From contig NC_135007.1 of the NCBI RefSeq assembly GCF_051020985.1, forward strand, positions 555,001 through 619,000: DNA of 64,000 nt, read 5' to 3'. The notes below the pieces were generated by a model. It was given only the letters and a program-made list of their open reading frames with translations. It made no database searches and was not told the DNA's origin. This document shows, piece after piece, positions 26,100-37,754 of this stretch; the stretch's first letter is position 1, and each line of letters begins with the position of its first letter. Both the position numbers and the translations under genes were made by a program. This DNA comes from Nomia melanderi. Its lineage: Eukaryota; Arthropoda; Insecta; Hymenoptera; Halictidae.

Positions 26100-27237
26100 A
26101 TGTTCACGGCTAACGCTAAAATAATAAAGAGTGGTGGAGCCGAACCTGATGCGTTCGAAGCCAGCATTTCTCAAGCTCTTCTAGAGCTGGAAATGAACAG
26201 TGATTTGAAATCGCAATTAAGAGAATTATATATCACTAAGGCTCGGGAAATAGAAACCAATAATAAGAAGGTAATGTTAATAAGTAGCATAACTTATATT
26301 TATTGATCAGTGTTTTTTCACCAATAATATATGTTATTAACCATATTATGCAATATTAATTACCTTTGAAGGTATTGATATAATGGAAAAGAAATAACGA
26401 ATCGTCAATTTTATTTGGAAAGTATAATGTACGTACTAACTGTTCATTATAATTCACAACAATTTTACAGAATTCAATTTTTATTAAATTACAAAATAAA
26501 TAAAAAAATTAACATTTTTAAATATTAATTATGCAATAGTAAATGCAACATCTTCCAATGCTTATCTACATCTGTCAACCATATATTATTATTGAAACAA
26601 TTAAACATATTCATTTTTTTGAAATATGAGAAACTTGCAATCCGTTAAATGTAAAATATATTTAGTAACAACATGTTTTGTTGTAGTGCATAATTATATA
26701 TGTACCAATGCCAAAACTGAAAGCTTTCCAGAAAATTCAAACACGACTCGTACGTGAGTTAGAAAAGAAATTTTCTGGGAAACATGTAATGTTTGTTGGA
26801 GAACGTAAGATTTTACCAAAGCCAACAAGGAAGACACGCACCAAGAACAAGCAAAAGAGGCCAAGAAGGTAATTTTTATAATTGTACATAATTATTCACT
26901 GATCAACAATAAGTACATGTAAGCAATCTTTCGTAGCCGTACCTTGACTGCAGTATATGATGCGTTGCTTGAAGATTTAGTATACCCTGTTGAAATTGTT
27001 GGCAAACGCATCAGAATTAAATTAGATGGTACACAGCTGATCAAAGTTCATTTGGATAAAAATGAACAAACTAACATTGAGCATAAGGTAATAATGTTTT
27101 TAAAAATTTAATGTTGTATATTTTAAAACTCAATACTTAAAAAAGGTTTTGTTCTACAGGTTGATACCTTTGCTGCTGTGTATAAAAAATTAACTGGTCG
27201 GGATGTAACATTTGAATTCCCAGAAACCTATGCATAA
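26100..27237 (+). CDS. RpS7: 40S ribosomal protein S7 (eS7)
   Basis: Exons 26100-26270, 26687-26868, 26937-27087 and 27160-27237 give 193 residues, the usual eS7 length. Recognisable stretches include SQALLELEMNSDLK, YVPMPKLKAFQKIQTRLVR, ELEKKFSGKHV, GERKILPKPTRK, TAVYDALLEDLVYP, VGKRIRIKLDG and YKKLTGRDVTFEFPE. The protein is part of the 40S subunit body and is needed for 18S rRNA maturation. The ATG lies exactly at the acceptor, so the leader is on a separate exon, common in insect ribosomal genes. A poly(A) signal AATAAA follows at 27249. Confidence 0.97.
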
Positions 27238-27259
27238 TTTGTTACAAAAATAAAAAATA

Positions 27260-28450
27260 TTTGAAATACCGTCTTTTTGTTTCATTTCTGATTGACCCCT
27301 AATTACTATTTGTAAATTCTGTTTTAATGATATTGTAAATAGTTGCAGAAATACATAATTTTAATTACAAGATGATTAATATATTCAACCAAAAACGATC
27401 TAATTATCTGAACGTTATAAACCTAAAGATGGCATACACAATTGTGTAACCGTCGGTGTAATAAAATTTAGTTGAATCGAAATATATCGGTCATCTACAG
27501 ATATATTCAATCTTATCTAATTTTATACGCATGCGTAAAGAGTCGTAATTCAGTCACACTATTAACAATCTGCAATGTATGTCGAGTATCGTTGTGTGAT
27601 TACGTTTTAAATAATATCGTAAAAAGTCATTCAATTTTAAATGATTTTAAATATTCTTGTATAGAGTAATTGTAATATTTTAATTATTTAAATTTGTATC
27701 TACTAATACAGAGTAATATGGCGACCATTGGAAAGATACGAAATATTTGTCTTCGCTTATAATTGACAAACATAGTATCTTTATACTGAAAGGAATTGTA
27801 CTAAACTTAAGAATTTTAAAAAACTGTTGCCAACCGATAAAGCTAAAAAAGTTATTAGTCTATCAAATTTCAAGTGCCAAATATTATTAGAAAAATGCTA
27901 TAAACATACATAATTAAAATTTCGATATCTATAATTTAAGATACTAGGTATAAACTTTACATATATATATATATGCACATTTTTGTGGCAAGAAATAAAT
28001 AATTTGTTATAGATGTTTCACATTTCTGAAATTAAAAAGTTACTCGAGCATATTTTTGTCCAATTGTGAACTAGCAGCATCTGTCATAGCATTTTGTCTT
28101 GTAGATAACATTGGTAAGTTTTTACTCCAATATTTATTTATATATTTGTGTAAGTATATATACGTATGTTATATCGTTTTTATTATAAAATATAGGCTAT
28201 TTATTATTATGCAGACAAATTAAAATGCCAACCCTCCTCTTTTCTTTTGCCATCGTTATTACAAGTAAAATTTCAATTTTAAGAAGTTTTATACTTTATT
28301 TAACGTTAATTATTGTTTTTTATAATGTAGACAGTCAAAAAGATTTATTATAAAAATGTATCTTATTCTACACTATTAATGTAATCTTATTCTATAACAT
28401 TTAAAAAAATTATAAGAATATCAATGTCTAAGATTCATTTTTTTGTTTAG
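27260..28450. other. Intergenic and upstream region of PSME3IP1
   Basis: AT-rich with a short (AT)n run near 27960. A GTAATATGGCGACC stretch at about 27713 is a possible promoter motif for the next plus-strand gene. An acceptor precedes 28451, so a leader exon should lie in this stretch. Confidence 0.35.
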
Positions 28451-28456
28451 TTCAAA

Positions 28457-29650
28457 ATGAGTTCAGGATTTATATCAGAAGCAGAGATTGCTGAACAACG
28501 AAGAGTAAGACAGCAAGAATGGGAACGTGTAAGAACTGCAGACCAACCATTAGGTTATTATTATTTTATAGTATTATATTTATTTATTTATGTATATACC
28601 AAATTAAGTATTTAACATTTACAGAAGCTCCAGAAGAGCCATATGATCCAAGATCATTGTATGAACGGTTACAAGAACAAAAGAATAAACGAGATGCAGA
28701 ATACGAAGAAGCACATAAGCTAAGTAAGTTAATACAAATGCTTAAAAATATCATCGTTATTAAAAATGTAATATGTATAAAACTTTGAAAAAAAATATTT
28801 TCATTTATTTTAGAGAATATGATAAAAGGTTTAGATGATGATGAAGTAGAATTTCTGGATTTAGTAGATAGAACTAAGTTAGAAGAAGAACGTAAGAAGA
28901 ATCTTGAAGAAGAAAAAGAAATGCGTGATTTTAAAGCTGCGGTTGCTTCCTTGCAAGAAAAGTCATTGAACGAAAAGTTAAAACAAGAATTAAAAAATCC
29001 TCAAATGGCAAATAAAAATGTTTCTTCTGGAAGGTAATGTATTAACTCTTTTGCATTGCAATTTGTGATGTTAAGAGAACATATTATATTTTGTTAGTAG
29101 TCGCACTTCACAATTGAAACTGCTAGCTGGTGTTGTAGTCAAGCGCTCTGAAAAGCAAAAACCAGGTAAAACAGCATAAATATTCTTGTTATAATAAGTC
29201 TTTCGTAAAACTTTAAAGCAACAATTATTGAATATTATTTGGGAAGAATAAATTAAAGTTTCATGTTTCTTATTACCAATTTATTTTTAAATTCATATTT
29301 TTATAGGGGAAACCACTCGAGGTGTTAAGAGAAAACTATCATCCGATGAGAGTAAAGAATCATCTAAGAGTAAAGATTGTGAAGAAGACGATCAGAAAGC
29401 AAATGAAAATATAGAATGTGAGACTGAAATGATTGAAGATGTCTCTGTACAAAATAAAACTATAGTAAATGATATAGGTGGTATGAAATGCATTGGCATC
29501 TTACCTGGACTTGGCTCTTATGAAGATTCTAGTGATAGCGATTGCAGTTCAGATACAGACCAAGATCCAGAATTAGATAATTCCAAATATGATCTCCTAG
29601 GTCGAAAAATAAATCTTGTGAAAGTGAAAATTGTAAAAGAAAAGAGCTGA
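28457..29650 (+). CDS. PSME3IP1: PA28-gamma (PSME3) interacting protein, NIP30/FAM192A family
   Basis: Exons 28457-28553, 28625-28723, 28814-29033, 29098-29165 and 29307-29650 encode 275 residues. The N-terminal Nip30 domain is clear: FISEAEI, RRVRQQEWERVR, YDPRSLYERLQEQKNKRDAE, YEEAHKLKNMIKGLDDDEVE and FLD, followed by a Lys/Glu-rich coiled coil. Later come QLKLLAGVV and the family signature IGILPGLGSYEDSSDSDCSS. Known family members bind the proteasome activator PA28-gamma in the nucleus through the acidic, phosphorylated C-terminal part and inhibit its association with 20S. Exon 4 has a tandem acceptor TAGTAG, so one Ser may be optional. The gene converges with the minus-strand USPL1-like gene. 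Confidence 0.92.
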
Positions 29651-30409
29651 ATAAGGAATGCTTTCAAGCACTTTTTTATTAATATATAAATTACCACTTT
29701 TGTTTTACAATTCATTGTAATTGTGAAATACAAATATATTTTTTCCAATGATTCTCGGATATTCTTTGTTTCTTTAATATTTTAGGTAATTAATAAAATG
29801 TTCTAAAACTTTTTGTAAAAACCTATTTTATATTATATAATATTTTTGTTTTCACAATGAGTTTTAATCTACTTCACTTTTCAGATTTTACATTTGAGGA
29901 TTTACATTAATTCGTAATAATTTTGAAAATTAAGTGACATTATTTTACAATTGATACTCACAGTGTGCGTATATTTGAAAGAGGATTGTAAAAAATATTA
30001 ATTTAGTAACAACTGTTTTAACAATTTAAAAACATTTACTTAATTACTATAACACATTTATGCACTAAATTTTTTAACTATGAACGTAACATGAAAGTTT
30101 CTCACATGAAAAATATAATAAATTTTCATACATGTAAATACAGACAATTAATATAATCGCTTATGTCTGATCTGTTTTGTTCACTAAACCCTATTAACTG
30201 TTTTCACGGCAATATAAGAATAAGTCATTACAATTACCATAAAGTGATATAGAATTTTTTTCATGAATGAGAAAACCAATTCCTTAAATTATATTTATTC
30301 TTGCTTATTTTACAAAATTACTTCTTATAATGAGATTTTCAATACTGTTTAATATTACTGTATACAACACATATTAAAGTTTTATCTTATATATTACATT
30401 GACTTAATA
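29651..30409. other. Convergent 3' region between PSME3IP1 and the USPL1-like gene
   Basis: AT-rich, no frame or repeat seen; it probably holds both 3' UTRs. Confidence 0.4.
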
Positions 30410-31973
30410 TTAAATTAACAGAGAATTTAGCCAATCATCATTTATATTTTCTGAAACACTATAATCGTTACTTAAAAGATCGTCTAAAACAGTATCTATG
30501 TTTATACTAGTATTTGCTATTGAAGTATCTTGAAGTATACTCTCTTGGGTAGGGAAATTGTTTGTTGTTACAGAATTCTTTCGTTTTGATGTACAGTTAT
30601 AGATGTCATGAGTTAATGAAGCAAGTTGTTCACAATTAGTATTAGAACCTGTAACATTTTCATTACCATCAGATATTTTATCAGAATTTCTGCTCTTTAC
30701 ATTATTATTACTGATTTTGTTATTTTTATTATTAGTGTCTACTGAATTATTTATTTCTAACTTTTTTTTTATGTTACTAAAACTGAACTTTTCATATTGT
30801 TTACCACTAGTTACTTTTCGTCTTATAAGAGGTACATTTGATTTTTTGTTGCCGATAATTATGCCTTCATTGATATTTTGTTCCATATTAGCTGTAACTG
30901 TTTGTGAAATTGTAGTACATACAGGAATTTCAAAAGATAATGTTATCGGGGGCAAACCATCTATTTCTACCTTAGTTACATTTAAATTAGACTTTATTTC
31001 TGTTATTTCATTATTATAATCCTCCTTTATAAATGATTCTGAATTTATCGATTTTTCTGATTCTGATAAATATGTGGGTTGACATGTTTTACTTTTTATA
31101 TTTCCATACTTATTGGTATGTAACAATTTTTCATCTATTCTTTTAAAAGCAGTAACGTGATTCTTTTTTAATTTAGAAAGATCAATGTTTGTTTTTTCAA
31201 TATTTTTTATCTTAGGAATTTCCTTTACAATACTCACATCTTGATTGTTTTGTATATAATTTTTTTTTCTTTCAAACTTATTATCCGATACATTTATAAG
31301 CTCATTATTAATGTTTGCATTTTCCGTTTTATCATTAACTAATTGTAAACTATTGTTAGTTACATCCAAGTTATTAGTTACTTCTATTTTATATTCCTTT
31401 TTATCATTGTTAAAAGATAATGTTCCTGACTTTATATGTAAAGAAGTTTCAGAATCGTCAGTAGAACTTTTTACTTCTATTGGATTTAAACTATTTATGT
31501 TTTCTGTATAATTTGTGATTAAATTAGAAGTAGTAACATACTCTATTGGCACATTTTTAACAGGTATTGTAGGTGGACTAGATAATGGTAGTTGGATGGA
31601 TGTTAAAGCAGTCTCTTTTAATTTTCCTGTTGACTTATGATCATCCCAATAACAGGACCATATTTTTCCTACTAGACGTGGAGAAAGTACAAAACCCGTG
31701 TATCCAAAAGGCCATGTACACTAAAATATAAAATAAATATACTAACTAAAGTTACACCTTACCTAAACAGTTATTTTAATTGAAAAATGTAATTATATTA
31801 TTAATAGCGATTGTAAGAAAATAAATAAATTGATATACTATAACGTTATAATATTAACAATATTTTACCTTTTCATCTTCACACATCCATACAGCTTCTT
31901 GTAAATTAATTTGTAATAATTTTATATTTCTCTTTACACCATTTTTCAAACACAATGGGCATAAGTCTTGCAT
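30410..31973 (-). CDS. USPL1-like N-terminal zinc-finger protein
   Basis: Exons 31973-31869 (35 codons, phase 0) and 31720-30410 give 471 residues. The first 45 residues read LCPLCLKNG, then INLQEAVWMCEDEKCTWPFG and LSPR. This CxxC...CxxxxC module closely resembles the N-terminus of USPL1, the SUMO isopeptidase of Cajal bodies (CPAC...FLCED..C.YPLG). The second exon carries a KIWSCYWDD segment and then a long Asn/Ser/Lys-rich, apparently disordered region with the short ordered-looking motif LPPITLSFEIPV, ending in LDDLLSNDYS and DDWLNSLLI. No Cys-His-Asp peptidase core is visible, so this is either a divergent family member without protease activity or a protein sharing only the zinc finger. 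Head-to-head with CKS. Confidence 0.72.
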
Positions 31974-32298
31974 TTTTTAAAATTTGTCAAATACCAAAAT
32001 TCTAAAATAACATTTTCATGTTTACGACATATTTAAGATACTTATCTTTTCATTCGTAGTTTAAGTAAAATGTTAAGAGGGCGCGATAGTTTCTGAAAGG
32101 GCGCGAATACCTGTTGTTACCTATTGTCGCTTTCCAAAAATCCACTACTCAATTTCTTTACGTATAAAACTTTATCTACTAGAGCAGAGAAGATAGTATA
32201 ATTGTACATCTATATACGGCTGTTATGACAACAATTTTATTTATTTTTAAAAATAAAATTTATTAGCATTTTTGAATCATCAAAATACGATATTCAAA
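31974..32298. promoter_or_regulatory. Bidirectional promoter with paired E2F-like sites
   Basis: Only 325 bp separate the start codons of the minus-strand USPL1-like gene and plus-strand CKS. Two near-identical GGGCGCGA elements lie at 32079-32086 and 32099-32107. The second, GGGCGCGAA, is the reverse of TTCGCGCCC, close to the E2F consensus, and their starts are 20 bp apart. E2F control would fit a cell-cycle gene such as CKS; this is inference. Confidence 0.45.
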
Positions 32299-35200
32299 AT
32301 GCCAATTGATCAAATCCAATATTCTGAAAAATACAGCGACGATAAATATGAGTATAGGTGTGTATACAAATATTTGTAGTTTATATACAAATACTGACAT
32401 TAATATTGACTTCGATGTAATTGACATTTACAAATTACTTTTTTTCATAATAAAGTGAAAACTTTAGTATTTTGTTTCATATAAAAATGGAATCATTTTT
32501 AAAGTAATGCTATTATTATACTTAATATAATTAAAGCCTTTTTCTAATTAAATATGAATGTTTTAATAATAACAGACTTACAAGAATTATAACTTCTTTT
32601 TAAATTATTATTTACTTCTCCAGACATGTGATTTTACCAGTTGATTTAGCAAGACACGTTCCAAAAACACATCTTATGTCAGAAACTGAGTGGAGAAATT
32701 TAGGAGTTCAACAAAGTCCTGGTTGGGTTCATTATATGATGCATGTACCAGGTATGTAGTTCAAAAACATTTCTTTGAAAGAAATGAGCATTGATAAATT
32801 AAATTGCGATCATATAACTTGAAACATATAAGAATTTATTTTAATAAAATTAACACTAAAATAAGAGTAAAAAGAAAGCAAAAAAATCATTTGTATCAAA
32901 TATCAGTCTTAATATGTCAGAACAATTTGTTTTTATGTTACAAATATTATAAATTCACTGGAAGTATGTAATAATAGAATTATAATACTTCACTTATAGT
33001 TATGAAATTCTCTGAAACATGGGGATAGACATAAACCTGGTTTTGATGGACAATCTGGACAATGATAAATTGTATCTAGCCTAATATTCTTTTTATCATT
33101 ACATAATTTACATCTTTTCCTCATAGTTCTATTATTTATGCCTTTAGGAAGCAATTCAGGTAAATGTATTTTAAACTGTGGCGAAAACAATGGAATATTT
33201 TGTTCCGGCGGTGGTAATAATGTCGAAACAATCTCAAACTGAAAATCATGCAAATCTTTCTTTGTACCGCCATTGTACTTGTTGTAAAAAAAATGGGCAT
33301 TATTGAGCATTATATGGATGATATGTATGCCTAACTTCTTGTACCATTGCAGAAACTTATGTGTCAAAGGATAATATGATAGCATTGGATCTTGTCTATC
33401 CAATCTATTTTGCATTTGTTTATTATATTCGTTGATAAGTTTTGGTTTCTTCTTTTCCATTCCATGTTTATTTCCAATCTTTACAAGTTCCCCTCCGAAT
33501 TCACTTGAAATAGCATATGTATTCTTTTTATCCTTCCACTTGCAACAACAAACTCCTTGGTTGTTGTATTTATAAACACATTCCCCTTTAATCAACTTTT
33601 TTTTAACTATCTCTGGTAAGTTATTGATTTTATTTGGATTTACGTTTCCTGTGCAATAAGTTTTTTTTATAAAAAGATTGTTAATTAATGGTACACTACT
33701 ATAATAACTGCTCATAAAAATTGCATGCCCTTGACCTATTTTTCCTTCTAATAACTTGTGTACAACTTTTTGTACGCAATGTTTGTCCTCTGCATTTTTG
33801 TTACTTAAAAAGTGTAAATATAATTCATTAATTATACCACAGGGTTCTGATAAAGTGTGCAATTTTAATCTATATTTGTGTTTCTTATATTGTCCTGCCC
33901 AAAAAATCATACTATCTTCTATTAAAAGGTTCCTACTAGGACTATAAATTGTATCCATATTGTAATTGAAATAATCAATTACTGTATTTATTTTATGTAG
34001 ATTATCAGAGGAATGTTGTAACCGGTCAAAGTGAAGACATCTTAAGAGCAATAAAAAGCGGTCACGCCCCATAAATTTTCCGAAAGGTAGATTGAATAAA
34101 TAATGTTTTTTCCAACAATCGTTCATGCGATTTATTCTAATTAGGCCCATTAAAAATAGTATTCCTAAAAAGATTTTTATTTCATCTACTGAAGTGTCCT
34201 TCCAATCGGAAATTCTTGTTCTTTCTCCATATTCTTGTAAAAATAAAATTTCTGCATATGCATTAGTTTCTGTCACTAAAAGTTTCAGAAATGTTGAGGT
34301 AAAAAAGAGAGAAAAGTAAGAGAAAGGTGTTTGCTCTTGAACTGATTTTTTTAATCCTGGTTTTCCAATAAACTGTATAAAATTTCTTTGAGGATGGTCA
34401 TTCGACCATTCTTCAATACCTAACACAATTTTAGGGTAAAAAGTAGTTCCATCCTTATTAGAATTCTTTTCTATGTGCTCATCTTCAGAAAAGTAATATT
34501 CTTTTAATTTTCCCTTAATTTCTAGACAGTTTTGAAGTTGTAGTCTTTCCTTGTCCGAGTTCTTTCTTCTTTTCATTTTTGGTTGAGAGGTACATGAAAG
34601 AAATTCATCATTAGAAGACATTGTCTGAAATGTTAATTTATAATAAAAAAATATTCAAATTATAATTATACTAATATACAATTATATTATCTTCATTGAG
34701 TTACAGGAACATTACATACATATATATGTATAAAACAAAACAAAAATAATAAAATAAAATGGAAATTAAATAAACATTACTTACCATAAACAAAATTCGA
34801 ACAATGTACTAATTCAAAGACACAATCTTTATATTTAATATTTAAATTTAATAATTAACATATACAACAAATAAGCGATATAAAATCATTTATTTAAAAT
34901 TTAAAATATAAATTCTAAAATTATGTTTCTATTCATGAATAGAATATCATAAAATAAATGTAGTTATTACATGAACTTTTCGTGTTAAACGATATCCCCT
35001 CTCTTCCAATAAAAGTAAGGGGAATGCTCAACGCATCTGGGGCGTTGTCCGCACAAACAAATTGATTTACAATTTTTTGAAAAGAAAACATCTTCTGTAT
35101 TAAACACATTGAACAAATACAATAAATATTAAATCATTTACACGTGTTAAAGGTTATTAAGTTTTTTTTATTATGCTATAGCATAAAAAACAGATATATT

Positions 35201-35465
35201 TTAAATAAAATATGCATTTTTTAATGACCTCTTTAATAATGAATACATATTATTTATTGAAGCGCTAATAAAGATACAGTTAAATTATTTGCGTTTATTT
35301 CACATATTTTGATAGATCATATGAATGATAATTAATTTAAATTATTTTATAGAGCCTCACGTGCTACTGTTTCGTAGACCAAGGACTGATGTTTTAACAA
35401 CTTCGAGTTTTAACAATTTTCGGAGGGAGCCTCAAAGAGTATACAACAATTTAAATGGTATTTAG
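32299..35465 (+). CDS. Cks30A: Cyclin-dependent kinases regulatory subunit (CKS1/Cks30A type)
   Basis: Exons 32299-32357, 32624-32751 and 35353-35465 give 99 residues. The CKS fold is nearly complete: QIQYSEKYSDDKYEYRHV, LPVDLARHVPKTHLMSETEW, LGVQQSPGWVHYMMH, then EPHVLLFRRP. Hallmarks visible are the HxPEPH hinge as HVPEPH (normally HEPEPH, with Glu replaced by Val), the phosphate-binding basic residues and the CDK-binding face. The family links CDK-cyclin to phosphorylated substrates and to SCF-Skp2. A tail of about 25 residues after FRRP is longer than the usual short end. The 2.6-kb second intron contains the piggyBac-derived gene on the opposite strand. Confidence 0.95.
32990..34787 (-). 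CDS. piggyBac-derived transposase-like protein, probably domesticated
   Basis: An uninterrupted 543-codon frame (34621-32990) lies inside CKS intron 2. N-terminal and DDE domains of the piggyBac superfamily are visible: WKDTSVDEIKIFLGILFLMG, MGRDRFLLLLRCLHFD, SEPCGIINELYLHF, GQGHAIFMSSYYSSVPL, YNKQMQNRLDRQDPMLSYYP. The C-terminal Cys/His finger (C504, C507, C521, C524, C531, C535, H540) is intact. The first catalytic Asp position is Glu235 (LIED instead of IDE) and the second is Ser304 (FMSSYY instead of FMDNYY); the third and fourth, Asp408 and Asp411, remain. CAG directly before ACA-ATG is an acceptor (34625-34627). A donor ATG|GTAAGT at 34785/34784 would add an in-frame Met-Thr from a 5' exon, with a 160-bp intron. 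No matching terminal repeats were found. This indicates a transposase retained without cutting activity. Confidence 0.82.
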
Positions 35466-36554
35466 TAGAATCTACATGAAGTATAGCGGATTAACGAAAA
35501 TTAGGTGAATTATAGATTAGTAATAATGCAATGACAATCATGTTTTTGTGAATATTAATGAATTTTGGATTATAATCGTCGTATCATATAATTAAATGTT
35601 ATACGTGGATATTGTGTATGTAAATACGAATATTAAGAATATTTTTGAAACACAAAAGATTATAACTTGTAAATATTGAATACTTTAAAAATTCAGATCA
35701 ATATACAACTTAATTGTTTTAACTTCCACAATTTTGTGAAAGATAATTATTGTATATACAATAAGATAGAGCGAAAAATGTAAATGTTATTGGATCGGAA
35801 TATTCAGGATCGGAAACATTGTAGACTGATGTTAACAACGAATGAACAAAATACTAGCATAGTCAGATGATATTTTTTACTCCTAAAAATCGTTGAAAGT
35901 TTCGGTTTTTTAGTTAGAGTGTTGAAACTTGATAGATCTTTAATGGAATATAAATGTTGAGTGTGTCTTTGAATACTTGGACTCAGTTCTTCAGCGTAAG
36001 TGATAGAAATTTCAATTTAGAAAAGTAACAAAAAATAACGAGAGATTTTTTATGAAGCAAAGCTTATCACGTGAAAATGACACTAAGAATTTTAGTCACT
36101 CTTTTTCTAATTAACAAAACAAGAGTGTACTTAAATGTCACAAAAACTTCATAATTTAAATTCCTTTCCTATGTGTCGTTATCTTCCGGAGCGCATGCCT
36201 TTAAAGCTGTCTCCGATACATAATTTGATAATTTTATTATTCTTTCTATTGTCCGAGCGTGGCAAGGAGGACGACGGAACAGAAACTAATAATCGATACA
36301 TTTGGGAAGTTACCCAAAAAAGCTGATTTCGTTACATTAACTCGTTTCCAATTAATTTGCTCAACAATATATTCGTTCGTTCATACTAGCATTAAAATTC
36401 ATTCAAATTTTGTACTTTATAATGTAATATACAGCTAACTCACGAACATATTGACGCTTCTCTGCCACCATAGCTAGAAACATATTTTTAGGATGGCATA
36501 AGGAAATGTTTTACAAGACACATCCTTGGCTTTTTTCATTTAATTATCAAATAC
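35466..36554. other. CKS 3' flank, no gene seen
   Basis: AT-rich DNA with no conserved frame; probably contains the CKS 3' UTR. Confidence 0.35.
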
Positions 36555-36982
36555 TTAATTCTTTAACAGTGTTTAATGAGTATACTCGTCATCGCTTGTT
36601 TTCAATTATACATGCAAATAAAGAATTTTAAAATGAAATCCACCGTTAAAGAGTTAATCGCTTCAAGAGAAATACGCATTCGTTTCTCCAAGCATAAGAC
36701 GCAGTTCGTGTATATAGTTTTCACAAGAGATAACTCAAGCAACTGCAGTGTTATTTTATTTTCGTTGAAAATAAAAATATTTTCTTACGTAAAAATAAAG
36801 CTACTGCCCATTTGATTCATTTATTCTAACAAAAGAAATATATCTTGCAAGTTTTACGAAAATTTTGATGTTCATAGCAAAAGGTAATTAATGTTTTCAC
36901 ATTCCAGGTATACTTGTCATTATGCAAAAATTGGTCATTTTCTCGTGACGAGTATACTCGTCAAGTTTTGTTAAAGGGTTAA
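36555..36982. mobile_element. TTAA-type MITE with GAGTATACTCGTC termini
   Basis: The left end reads TTAATTCTTTAACAGTGTTT, then AATGAGTATACTCGTCA. The reverse complement of the right end reads TTAACCCTTTAACAAAACTT, then GACGAGTATACTCGTCA. The two align base for base in length, both starting at TTAA. 428 bp, noncoding. The GTATACTCGTC motif recurs at 48.65, 63.69 and 63.83 kb, so it is a family. Confidence 0.72.
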
Positions 36983-37754
36983 GTATCTATTTATATATCT
37001 GAAATGGAAGATCATTGCGCATAGAGATTACACCTGTAACGTAAGATAGTTTACAGATTATATATTGATAAGATACAATATATTTTATAATGATTTGCTG
37101 TTTATATTAATATGTCTAGGGAAAGTTAAACAATCTTTTTTATTGTAAAATATTCGTGATTACGTAAACTTAGTAAAAAAGTAACATGAAATTTGTATAA
37201 TTAACGTTTCTGTTATATCATTTGTATAGAATGATAGTTACATGTACAAAACTATAATGAATTCATTAAAGAAACATAGTAGTTCCCATTAATTTATATT
37301 ATTAGTCCGCTGCACCATTACGAAAACATTCGTTATTTGTTGCATGTCGAACTTGTTTTTAAATGTAATATAACATGATGAATTATAAAATATAAAGTTG
37401 AAGTCTTATTTTTATTAGAATAAAGCGTATTTATAAAATAAAAATAAATCTTATACTTAATAACATTTTCCTTTCGATACAGTCTTTTATTTAAAAAAAA
37501 AAGCATTTTCAATCTTCCAACTTCATGAAATAACTTTTTTACAAGGATAAAATAACTGTTGTTTTGTTATTCATATAGATACTTCTAAAACCTATGTAAT
37601 GTATATTTCATTATTTATGGTTCATAGTGGCTAATACATAATTTTATAAGATACAAAAGTGGGATACAGGAGGGTAATAAATAAAATCAGCTTTTCATGT
37701 AATATAATGTAAATTCTATGCCTTATATAATTCACTAATTAATTCGAAATCACA
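36983..37754. other. AT-rich intergenic DNA
   Basis: No gene, repeat or RNA recognised; the right end should hold the COX5B 3' UTR. Confidence 0.35.

Noticed and set aside
32848..35350. Terminal inverted repeats around the piggyBac-like frame
   Set aside because: TTAA sites occur nearby by chance in AT-rich DNA, but no matching inverted ends flanking the frame could be found.
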